Shown piece by piece: positions 8,451 to 15,211 of a DNA stretch of 21,515 nucleotides (the first letter of the stretch is position 1; the number at the start of each line of letters is the position of its first letter). The notes under the pieces are model-generated. The model ran no database searches, was not told the DNA's origin, and was given only the letters and a program-made list of their open reading frames with translations. Source of the DNA: Acidobacteriota bacterium (GTDB taxonomy: Bacteria; Acidobacteriota; Vicinamibacteria; Vicinamibacterales; SCN-69-37); assembly GCA_021824055.1 (NCBI GenBank), contig JAKALV010000024.1:1-21515 (forward strand), in the 5' to 3' direction. A program made the translations under genes and the position numbers.

Positions 8451-8473
8451 GGAACTGCGCGATATAACCCAGC
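8451..8473 (-). promoter_or_regulatory. Candidate enhancer-binding-protein site, copy 1
   Basis: A 23-bp segment with core CTGCGCGATATRACCCAGC is repeated, 21 of 23 bases identical, at 13663-13685. It lies 81 bp upstream of the GG of the sigma-54 promoter at 8356-8371. The core is an imperfect dyad (CTGnGn, 6-bp spacer, nCnCAG), as expected for a dimeric activator. It also sits just past the stop of the upstream NHL gene. Confidence 0.6.
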
Positions 8474-8511
8474 GCCGTGGGGTGGTTGGCGCAACCCGAG
8501 GGGGCCCTGCG

Positions 8512-9570
8512 CTATTGGGGTGCCTTGATGTACTCGAACACCTGCACGCGCGCGTTGCCCTGGTCCGCCACGTAGATCCGGTCGCGGTCGTCGACGAACA
8601 GCCCGGCCGGTAGGAGGAACTCGCCCGGGTCGCGCCCGGCGAAGCCCACGAACATCAGGAGGGCGCCGGAGGCGTCGAAGATCTGGAAGTTGTTGAACGA
8701 GGTGTCGGCTACGTAGATGTGCCCTTCGCTATCGACCCCCACACCCTTCGGCCGGTTGAGCTTGCCTGCCGTATCGCCCTGGCTGCCGATCGTGGTGAGC
8801 ACCTTGCCTTCGGCGTCGAAAACCTGCACACGGAAATTCAGCGTGTCGGCCACGTAGAGGCGGCTCTGCGCGTCGACGAACAGGTTCGTCGGGAAGTTGA
8901 ACTGACCCGGATCGACGCCGCGCTCGCCGATGGCGCGGACGAACGCCCCGTCAGTAGCCGAGTAGCACAGCACCTGGTGCTTCTTCGAGTCGGCCACGTA
9001 GATCCGCTGCAGCTTCCGGTCGAGCGCCAGACCCGACGGATTCTCGAGCTCTCCCTCGCGACCGATGGCGATCGCCAGCGCGCCGTCGGGAGCGTAGCCG
9101 AACACCCGGTTCAACGTCGCATCCGCCACAAAGACGCGGCCATCATCGCCGGCGGCCACGCCGATTGGCTTCGCGACTCGTCCGACGCCGGATTCGCCGA
9201 GGAAGCCGACCGTCTTGGCCGTCGGATCGAAGACGAACACTTTTCGCGCCACCGTGTCGGTGACGTAGACGCGCCCGTCGGGTGCGGCGGCCACCCCATA
9301 TGGCTTGATGAGGGCCTCCGCGGGCCGCCCTTGGTCCGGGCCGAGCAGCAGCGTCTTCCACCGCGATGTCTTCTTCTTGAAGTCGGCGAGACCGCGATAG
9401 GTGGTCAGATACCGAATGCGCGGGCGCTCAGGCGGGAGCGGCCAGACGAGCTCGGTTCTCGCCGCCGGCGCTTTCTTCCTCTGGGCGGCGGAGAGCGGCT
9501 CGCCGGCCCTCGCCGCAAACACGCCGGCCAAAGCGGCGATCAGGAGTAAACAGGGCCGTCCGCGTCGCAT
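8512..9570 (-). CDS. NHL-repeat beta-propeller protein (second)
   Basis: The 352-residue exported protein has a signal peptide (MRRGRPCLLLIAALAGVFAARA). A WPLPP/PRIRYL leader is followed by six NHL blades (KPYGVAAAPDGRVYVTDT, KPIGVAAGDDGRVFVADA, FPTNLFVDAQSRLYVADT, RPKGVGVDSEGHIYVADT, LPAGLFVDDRDRIYVADQ). A closed six-bladed propeller is likely. A TTG one codon upstream is open, but the ATG at 9568-9570 is preferred, with AGGTGAAGG just upstream. It begins 10 bp after the pentahaem gene stop and is the last gene of the distal cytochrome unit. The paralogue at 3619-4653 ends the NHL part of the other unit, so each unit carries one propeller. The function is probably assembly or docking, not catalysis (inference). 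Confidence 0.9.
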   Translation of the reverse strand: MRRGRPCLLLIAALAGVFAARAGEPLSAAQRKKAPAARTELVWPLPPERPRIRYLTTYRGLADFKKKTSRWKTLLLGPDQGRPAEALIKPYGVAAAPDGRVYVTDTVARKVFVFDPTAKTVGFLGESGVGRVAKPIGVAAGDDGRVFVADATLNRVFGYAPDGALAIAIGREGELENPSGLALDRKLQRIYVADSKKHQVLCYSATDGAFVRAIGERGVDPGQFNFPTNLFVDAQSRLYVADTLNFRVQVFDAEGKVLTTIGSQGDTAGKLNRPKGVGVDSEGHIYVADTSFNNFQIFDASGALLMFVGFAGRDPGEFLLPAGLFVDDRDRIYVADQGNARVQVFEYIKAPQ

Positions 9571-9580
9571 CAACCTTCAC

Positions 9581-10150
9581 CTACATCTGATGACACTTGT
9601 GGCAGATCCCTTCTCCAGGAGCAAGCTTGAACACCAGCAGCTTGGGCGACGCGCTCCCGTGAGGGACGTGGCAGCTCAGGCACCCGAACGGCCGCCCTTT
9701 CCGCAGCGGATCCGAAGGGCCGGCGATCGGATGATTGGCGACCGGGTGGCCCACGCCCCGCTGATCGAGGTTGAGCTGCCGGATTCTGGGCAGGAACGAG
9801 CCCGGAATCGCAAACCCGCGCGCGATCTCAACCGAGGCCGGAGGCACGGCCCCTGGCAGCAGCGAAACATGGTGGCAGGCCAGGCACAGCGGGTTGGGAT
9901 CCAGCCGCAAGAACGGGGCCTGGGCGGTCTTCGAGAGAATGTCGTGGCACGAGACGCAGCCGCGCTCCAGCGCCTTGTGCGGCGTCTTCGCGATGGCCTC
10001 TCGGACGTCGTCGTGGCAGGCCAAGCACAGCTCGTCGGTCAGAGGCTCGCCCCCCAGGTCGGGATGCTGCGCCGAAATCCGCGCGGCCGCCGCCGCCAGC
10101 AGGACGAACGTGAAACCGACGCGCGCGAGGGTGGGCAGGGCGCTTCGCAT
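9581..10150 (-). CDS. Periplasmic pentahaem cytochrome c
   Basis: The 189-residue product has a signal peptide (GFTFVLLAAAAARISAQ) and five CXXCH motifs: CLACH, CVSCH, CLACH, CLSCH and CHKCH, the last four residues from the C-terminus. A histidine-rich middle (GVGHPVANHPIAGPSDPLRKGRPF) matches the corresponding GHPVYGHPVQGVRDPLEKGRELT stretch of the 9-haem neighbour, so the two share a C-terminal domain. The ATG overlaps the stop of the 9-haem gene (TGATG), indicating translational coupling. It belongs to the doubled-CXXCH/cytochrome c3-like superfamily. Likely role: a small periplasmic electron shuttle between inner-membrane and outer-membrane components. Confidence 0.9.
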   Translation of the reverse strand: MRSALPTLARVGFTFVLLAAAAARISAQHPDLGGEPLTDELCLACHDDVREAIAKTPHKALERGCVSCHDILSKTAQAPFLRLDPNPLCLACHHVSLLPGAVPPASVEIARGFAIPGSFLPRIRQLNLDQRGVGHPVANHPIAGPSDPLRKGRPFGCLSCHVPHGSASPKLLVFKLAPGEGICHKCHQM

Positions 10151-11064
10151 CAGGGCTCCTTCGGCATCGCTAAGAGACTATGGCACTTGATACAGAGGCC
10201 GCTCACGTTAATCGCGCCGAACCGGAATAGGGCTCCGCCCGCTGCGCCGTGCGGGTTGTGGCAGCTCACGCACGTCAGCTCGCGCCCCTTTTCGAGAGGA
10301 TCCCGAACCCCCTGCACGGGGTGGCCGTACACGGGATGGCCAGCGGCACCGACAGCGTTCAGCCCAATGTGGCGCCGGCTACCAGACAGGCCGGCCGCCG
10401 CGAGCGCGCGCTGCCACGCCCGCCGCCCGGTGGGCGTTTCGTCGTCCGGCGTGAACGCCTCCGGTGCGTGGCACGACAGGCAGAGGCCGTTCAGCCGTTG
10501 CCGCGTTTGCGCCGGAAACGGGCTCGCGTGGGGATCGTGGCACAGCACGCACGAAGCAGCGGCGGGCACGTGCAGCACCTTCAGACGCAACGCCTCCGCC
10601 ACGTCCTCGTGACACGTGAGACACGCCTCGTTCCGCTGTGCGCGGAGCTGGAACGGGAACGCCGATCCGTGCGGGTCGTGGCAGACCGTGCACCCGCCTG
10701 CCGCGACAGGCGCGTGCACGTGCGCTTGTTTGAGCCTCGCGGCCATGTCCTCGTGGCATGTGACGCAAAGCGGAGCGGTGTTCTCGGATGTCGCGCCATT
10801 GGCAAGACCGATCGCGACGCGGTCGCCCGCCTGGTTCAGGGTGTGGCACCTTAGGCATGTGCCTACGGCGACCGGCCCGTGCAGGACCTTGCGAGTAGTG
10901 ATGTCCGTGTGACAGCTCGCGCATGTGGCATCGTTCTGGGCGCCGGCGAGCGCCGGATGCCGCGTCGCGGTCGAAGCGGACGCGGAGGATTGCCCGCCGC
11001 GCTCCGTCGCGCCAGCAACAGCGATCCACGCCACGGCGATCGCGAAGGCAGCCGCGTACCGCAT
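10150..11064 (-). CDS. Periplasmic nonahaem cytochrome c
   Basis: The 304-residue product has a signal peptide (YAAAFAIAVAWIAVAGA) and nine CXXCH motifs: CASCH, CLRCH, CVTCH, CTVCH, CLTCH, CVLCH, CLSCH, CVSCH and CIKCH. Motifs come in pairs linked by CHDPHG/CHDPHASPF segments, typical of doubled-CXXCH cytochromes, in which each histidine after DP can serve as a distal haem ligand. It shares its C-terminal region (GHPVYGHPVQGVRDPLEKGRE) with the pentahaem protein encoded next. The start (ATG 11064-11062) overlaps the upstream stop by 1 bp (TGATG), and its own stop overlaps the pentahaem start in the same way. Predicted soluble and periplasmic. Confidence 0.9.
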   Translation of the reverse strand: MRYAAAFAIAVAWIAVAGATERGGQSSASASTATRHPALAGAQNDATCASCHTDITTRKVLHGPVAVGTCLRCHTLNQAGDRVAIGLANGATSENTAPLCVTCHEDMAARLKQAHVHAPVAAGGCTVCHDPHGSAFPFQLRAQRNEACLTCHEDVAEALRLKVLHVPAAASCVLCHDPHASPFPAQTRQRLNGLCLSCHAPEAFTPDDETPTGRRAWQRALAAAGLSGSRRHIGLNAVGAAGHPVYGHPVQGVRDPLEKGRELTCVSCHNPHGAAGGALFRFGAINVSGLCIKCHSLLAMPKEP

Positions 11065-12155
11065 CAGCGCCTCTGGGCGGCGAGCGCGCGCCGGTACGCG
11101 GCCATCGCCTGCCCCACGCTCTTGTCTCCGCTCAGGGATTCGCGCGGATCGGGCGCGCCGGCTTGCACCGCGCGTTCGAAGATCGTTACGGCTGCATCGC
11201 CCTGCCCGGTCGCCTGGAGGACGAACCCGAGGTACGCGAGGACGAGCGGGTCCGCGTTGCCGTTCGCCAAGCCTTCCAGCAGCTTCTGCGCCTCGGTCGG
11301 GTCGTTCTCCATGAAACGGAGCCGCGCACGTTCAGCGGTGGCGGTCCGATGTGCCGGGTCGAGGGCCAGCGCGCGATCCAGGAGTCCGCGCGCGCGCGGC
11401 AGATCGCCGTCGTCCAACACGAGCGCGGCGAGATCCACGAGCGGATCCGGGAAGTTCGGATCGGCCTCGACGGCCGCCTCGAAGCTCGCGCGGGCGTTGG
11501 TCACGCGCCCGCCGGCAAACTGCAGGCGCCCGAGCTGCAGGCGCCGCCGCGCGGCGGGCGCGGCCTGCGGCACCTGGATCACCGGCCGGGATCGTGCGAT
11601 TCCCGCCAGGCGGTCGATGGCGTCGGCCAGGGCCTCGCGGTCCTGGTGCGAGTACCCGGGAAGGAAGTACACCAGGTCGCCGTGGTCGTTCATGAGCGCG
11701 GTGGATGGCACCGAGATGACGCCGTACGCGTTGAATAGCTTGAGGCCGTCGTCCACGACGACCGGGATCGACAGGTTGAGCTTCGCGACGAAGTCGCGAA
11801 CTGACTGCGCCGCCTCTTCCGCCAGGACTTGGTGTTCGACGTTGACGGCTACGACGCCCACGCCGTGTTCGGTGAGTTCACGACGCGCCGTCTCGAGCCG
11901 GCGGAGCTCTTCGATGGATCGCTCGCTCCATCCAGCCCAGAAAAAGAGGACCAGCCCGCGCGGGCCGGCATAGTCCTTCAGCGAGCGCTCGGCGCCCTGG
12001 AGATCCCGCGCGGGCAGAAGCGGCGCGGGGCTGCCCAGCGCGGGGCGTTGCGCGGCGGCCGACGCGAGGAGCGCGATCGCCACGCTCATTGCCGCCATCG
12101 CCGAACCCGCAGGGCGGCGAGGCACGGGCCGCGCGTCAGGGCACTCGCGCCTCAC
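11064..12155 (-). CDS. TlpA-like thioredoxin-fold protein with TPRs, redox cysteines replaced
   Basis: The 363-residue exported protein starts at a GTG that overlaps the 12-haem gene stop by 4 bp (GTGA). The signal region spans ~15-36 (SAMAAMSVAIALLASAAAQ). Residues ~38-180 form an AhpC/TSA-TlpA fold (GSPAPLLPARDLQG, then LVLFFWAGW and the cis-Pro loop VPST at ~149). The active site, normally WCxxC, reads W-S-E-R-S (76-80), so both cysteines are absent and thiol-disulfide chemistry is unlikely. Residues ~190-340 carry three to four TPR-like helical pairs (ASFEAAVEADPNFPDP, ARGLLDRALALDP). It may be a scaffold or chaperone for cytochromes rather than an oxidoreductase. The frame is open further upstream inside the cytochrome gene, but coupling and the signal peptide favour GTG 12155. 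Confidence 0.85.
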   Translation of the reverse strand: MRRECPDARPVPRRPAGSAMAAMSVAIALLASAAAQRPALGSPAPLLPARDLQGAERSLKDYAGPRGLVLFFWAGWSERSIEELRRLETARRELTEHGVGVVAVNVEHQVLAEEAAQSVRDFVAKLNLSIPVVVDDGLKLFNAYGVISVPSTALMNDHGDLVYFLPGYSHQDREALADAIDRLAGIARSRPVIQVPQAAPAARRRLQLGRLQFAGGRVTNARASFEAAVEADPNFPDPLVDLAALVLDDGDLPRARGLLDRALALDPAHRTATAERARLRFMENDPTEAQKLLEGLANGNADPLVLAYLGFVLQATGQGDAAVTIFERAVQAGAPDPRESLSGDKSVGQAMAAYRRALAAQRR

Positions 12156-13501
12156 GACTTGGGGGTTTCCTTCGGGGCGCGGCGGTACTCGACCGGCATG
12201 TGGCAGCCCGGCGCGCAACGACCACCCCCTTCGGCTGACTCGTAGTTGATCGGAAGCGCCCAGCTCCCGTACGGCACGTTCTCGCGAATGTGCTTCGGCT
12301 TGGTGCTCGAATGCACTTCGTGGCACGCGCGGCAGGTGCGGCCCTTCTCCGGCCGGTTCACATGAAGAAAGTGCAGGTTGCGGTCGCCGTCGCGGAAGCC
12401 GGTGACCGTCGTTGTGCGCTCCACCTTGACAAGGTCGGGCTGGTGGCACAGGAAGCACAGCTCATAGTTCTGTGGATCGAAGGGACTGTAGAACTTCGGC
12501 GGGTAGTCCTGCTTGAGCAGCCTGAAATTTTCTGAGCCGTGCGGCTTGTGGCACGCCGCACAGTCCTGCTGCCGGATCGGTCCGTGCGCTACGGGGTTGG
12601 CCGCCAGCCACGCCTTGATATTCGGCAACGTGCCGCCCGGCGCGGCCACCTCGCGGTCGTGGCACTTGAGACACAGAGGCATCGTCGCGCCGCGCAACTG
12701 GGGACGGATGTCCGCCGTGTGCGCCTTGTGGCAGTTGAGACACTGCCGGCCCATCGTGACCGCATCGTGCTTCACGGCGGCCCCGGCGATGCCGCGCTCG
12801 ACATCTTTATGGCAGGAGAAGCAGAGCGAGGCGCCCTCGCTCCGAAGCTGATACTTGAACGGCGAGCTGTGTGGGTTGTGGCACTTCGTGCAGTCCTCGG
12901 GAACCGGCGCGTGCTGAAAACGACTCTCGGCAAGTCTCGCCTTCATCTCGACGTGGCAGGTCTCGCAGAGCGCTGAGCCCTTCGCGCGCAGCAGCTTCGG
13001 GTTCGCCCCGCCGTGAGGGTCGTGGCACGTCATGCAGTCGCCGACCGCGACCGGACCGTGCACGAACTTGTCGCTCGGAGTTGTGACCGTGTGGCACGTG
13101 GTGCAGAGCGCCGCTCCTGGAGCGGCGAGCGTGAAGCGATGCTCCTTGCCCTGCTGCGTGTGACAGATCGAACAGTCGTCAGCCGCTGGCGCGTGCACGA
13201 TCACTTGTTTGGTCAGTGCGTCGTGGCACTGCAGACAGCTCCCCGGTGCGACTGTGGTAGGCGCCTTTCGGGGCAGAACCTCCTGAGTCGGCGGCGCCGG
13301 TCTTGTCGGAGCGGCCTGGACGGTCGCCTGCGGGGCCGTGCCCGCGATCGTGTGGGCGGCAACCAAGCTCCCCGCCAGTGCTGCCGCGGCGAACACCAGC
13401 AGGATGGCGCGCCATCCTGCCGCAGGCGTCGTGGCATTGCAAACGTTCGGGCGCCGTGGACGCCTCGGGTCAGCACCTGTCATTGGGTCATCAGCTCTCA
13501 T
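12152..13501 (-). CDS. 12-haem cytochrome c with N-terminal membrane anchor or signal
   Basis: The product has 449 residues. Residues ~30-52 form a hydrophobic segment (AILLVFAAAALAGSLVAAH), followed by a Pro/Thr-rich linker, so it may stay tethered to the inner membrane. Twelve CXXCH motifs follow: CLQCH, CSICH, CTTCH, CMTCH, CETCH, CTKCH, CFSCH, CLNCH, CLKCH, CAACH, CFLCH and CRACH. An aberrant CX3CH (CAPGCH) lies near the C-terminus. Paired motifs with CHDPHG/CHNPHSSPF spacing mark it as a doubled-CXXCH cytochrome. The frame is open to 13810, but the sigma-54 promoter at 13558-13573 predicts transcription from ~13547, so ATG 13501 or ATG 13483 must be used. Neither has a strong Shine-Dalgarno. 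As first gene of the unit, it may take electrons from the quinone pool side (inference). Confidence 0.88.
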   Translation of the reverse strand: MRADDPMTGADPRRPRRPNVCNATTPAAGWRAILLVFAAAALAGSLVAAHTIAGTAPQATVQAAPTRPAPPTQEVLPRKAPTTVAPGSCLQCHDALTKQVIVHAPAADDCSICHTQQGKEHRFTLAAPGAALCTTCHTVTTPSDKFVHGPVAVGDCMTCHDPHGGANPKLLRAKGSALCETCHVEMKARLAESRFQHAPVPEDCTKCHNPHSSPFKYQLRSEGASLCFSCHKDVERGIAGAAVKHDAVTMGRQCLNCHKAHTADIRPQLRGATMPLCLKCHDREVAAPGGTLPNIKAWLAANPVAHGPIRQQDCAACHKPHGSENFRLLKQDYPPKFYSPFDPQNYELCFLCHQPDLVKVERTTTVTGFRDGDRNLHFLHVNRPEKGRTCRACHEVHSSTKPKHIRENVPYGSWALPINYESAEGGGRCAPGCHMPVEYRRAPKETPKS

Positions 13502-13557
13502 CAGGTCTGCCGGCCGAGTCACAGCAACCGCTATCCTCAAATTGCATTCACCAGCGA

Positions 13558-13573
13558 TGCAAGCTGTGTGCCG
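13558..13573 (-). promoter_or_regulatory. Sigma-54 promoter of the 12-haem cytochrome unit
   Basis: On the minus strand the sequence reads CGGCACACAGCTTGCA, a near-perfect -24/-12 promoter with the GG at 13572-13571 and GC at 13560-13559. The predicted start near 13547 gives a 46-nt leader to ATG 13501 or 64 nt to ATG 13483. This rules out the longer upstream reading frame as the protein start. Confidence 0.78.
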
Positions 13574-13662
13574 TAACGACTCGTCAGGCGAACGGCAAGA
13601 TCCGGGCAAAATGCCGGGATGCCAACCTCGCGCCGCGCCATCGGATAGGGCCAAAGCGCGCA

Positions 13663-13685
13663 GGACCTGCGCGATATGACCCAGC
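13663..13685 (-). promoter_or_regulatory. Candidate enhancer-binding-protein site, copy 2
   Basis: This is the second copy of the element at 8451-8473, differing at two of 23 positions, in the same orientation relative to its sigma-54 promoter. It lies 91 bp upstream of the promoter GG, against 81 bp for the other copy: a difference of one helical turn. Its left end is part of a 15-bp palindrome, GCGCAGGACCTGCGC (13658-13672), absent from copy 1. Confidence 0.6.
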
Positions 13686-13727
13686 CGCGAGCCTCCCGAG
13701 TTCCTAACCGGCCTGAACAAGACCCGA

Positions 13728-13808
13728 GGCCTTACGGAAGTCACGCTCGAAATGCTCACTACTTCCGGCGGGATTTCATGACGCCGATCGGCTCGCTCGC
13801 AAGTCGGC
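13728..13808 (+). repeat. Left copy of ~80-bp inverted repeat flanking the AbiE block
   Basis: Starting GGCCTTACGGAAGTCACGCT and ending CAAGTCGGC, this segment recurs in inverted orientation at 15913-15996. There are about six mismatches and one 3-bp indel. It encodes no recognisable protein. Confidence 0.8.
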
Positions 13809-13907
13809 ACGAGGAGAGGGCAAGGCAGGCGCGGGGTGAACGGGCCTCAGGCTTCAGTCGCGACGGCATCACGCGATTTCACGCGCCGCCGCCGGCTGCA
13901 AGCCGTG

Positions 13908-14218
13908 TTAGCAGCTCAGTTGCCGAGCGACCGACGAATATTCGCCAGTTTCACTTCCGCGCGTAAGGTACGCTTCGTCCGGCGAGTCGAATCCGAAGCC
14001 GAACATGCGATCCGGCTTTCCGCCGCGGGTCTTCACGTTCGCGAGCAAGGTTGCCGCCTCATCGCGCGAGAACACGAGGACGTGTGATTTCCACCAAGAT
14101 CGATTCGTCTTGTGGCCTGCTCGCTCGGCAGGGGCGTAGAGGCCGAAGAACACGATGAAGTCTGCCTGTTCGGTTCCGCGAGGTCGGTGATGGCCTGCTC
14201 GATCTCTACAGCGTTCAA
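13908..14218 (-). pseudogene. Frameshifted small hypothetical ORF
   Basis: An N-terminal piece starting at TTG 14218 (NAVEIEQAITDLAE) continues in another frame as QADFIVFFGLYAPAERAG and then SWWKSHVLVFSRDEA, ending near FGFDSPDEAYLTRGSETGE. The two pieces join around 14170-14175 if one or two bases are adjusted at GAACCGAAC. GAGGA lies upstream of the TTG. I do not recognise the family with confidence. The first residues resemble the start of some restriction-modification methyltransferases, but the rest does not obviously fit. It sits next to a broken toxin gene in a repeat-bounded block, which suggests general decay. A sequencing error cannot be excluded. Confidence 0.45.
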
Positions 14219-14267
14219 GGGCGGTGTTCCTCAGCTCTGATCTGCATGTGCTACACGTGGCCTTTCA

Positions 14268-15211
14268 TCAGCCATTGATCTGGCGCTCAACATCCGCGAG
14301 CGTCGCCAGAATCTCTTCGAACGGTTTGGGCTCGGACAGGTACATGTCGCGCATCGCCTGATAATCGCGGCGCAACGCTGGCTGGCGCTCTGCTGGCGGC
14401 ACCAGCTTGAACGTTGGCGGAACAGCCAGATCGTACCTGGCCCACGCGCTGCCGAAGAAGCGGCTCTTCCAACGAACGACGCGCTCGCGCACGTCCGACT
14501 TGGCTACGGCAGCAACGGCCTCTGCGTGAAGCGCGAGCGCTGCCGTGTCGGAATAGTGGCGGGCGAATCGATCCGGCGTGGCCTTGTCCGCAGGCCTATG
14601 GTGCTCCGCGTGGAGAATCGTCGCCTTCTCCCAAAAAGCTCGATGCAGGTCGAGAGCCACGACATCGCAGTGCCAGTTAGCGAGCCGAATTCAAGCTTCA
14701 CAGACCGCTTCAAATACTCCAAGGCCGGCGGCTGCGTCGTCGGATAGTGAAACAGCACCACGGGCGAGTGTGAGGTCGTGTCAACCTCGAACGTGAGCCA
14801 CGGATCCGGGGCGGCGCCGAGGTGTTGCTCAATCACCGCAGACAACTCCGGCACCAATTGATCGCGCACGACCGTCACGCACGCCTCTTCCGCGCGCCCC
14901 ATCCATTTGCCGGCCTGGCCCTTGCTCAAGGCAGACGACGCGTCAGGCTCGTCGAGTCCAAGAAGGGCCGGTGCAAGCGAGAGGTCTATGTCTTCCGAAA
15001 ACCGATTGATGACGCCGAAGACCTTCGAGAGCGATGTCCCGCCCTTGAAGACGATGCCGTCGCGAAACGAAGACTCGAACAGGATGCTGAGAAGCCAGCA
15101 GACCCAGAAGTCCTTTTCGACGATGACAGGAGCAAGGCCTCGCCGAGCCGCGGCTTCGTCGACGTAGATCTTGCGTTCACTGGTCGGGAGCGCGACGAAC
15201 GCCAGCGTCAT
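14268..15211 (-). pseudogene. abiEii: Broken AbiEii-type nucleotidyltransferase toxin gene
   Basis: The N-terminal part, from ATG 15211 (TLAFVALPTSERKIYVDEAA), contains VIVEKDFWVCWLL and the nucleotidyltransferase signature GGTSLSK...FSEDIDL, and runs to VKLEFG. The frame then changes near 14670-14690 and resumes as NWHCDVVALDLHRAFWEKAT, followed by RHYSDTAAL, FFGSAWARYDLAVPPTFKLVP and DYQAMRDMYLSEPKPFEEIL to a TGA at 14268. In intact members I recall some 45 residues between VKLEFGAR and RTFWEKA; here only about 17 remain. The lesion is therefore probably an out-of-frame internal deletion rather than a one-base error. The ATG overlaps the AbiEi stop by 4 bp, the usual bicistronic AbiE layout. 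In intact systems this toxin transfers nucleotides, for example to tRNA, and arrests growth. Confidence 0.8.

Noticed and set aside
8484..8496. Hairpin GGTTG-GCG-CAACC after the second NHL gene as a terminator
   Set aside because: The stem is only 5 bp and no T-run follows on the minus strand.
9401..10612. 403-codon plus-strand frame across the NHL and cytochrome genes
   Set aside because: It opposes genes with clear signal peptides and CXXCH motifs; its own translation has no coherent domain.
12152..13810. Extended N-terminus of the 12-haem cytochrome up to 13810
   Set aside because: The extension runs through the sigma-54 promoter, the activator site and an inverted repeat, and would place the signal sequence about 130 residues inside the protein.
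13901..13925. Integron attC-like sequence around GCTAACACGGC
   Set aside because: No paired inverse core site or cassette-spacing pattern could be found, so the resemblance is too short to support.
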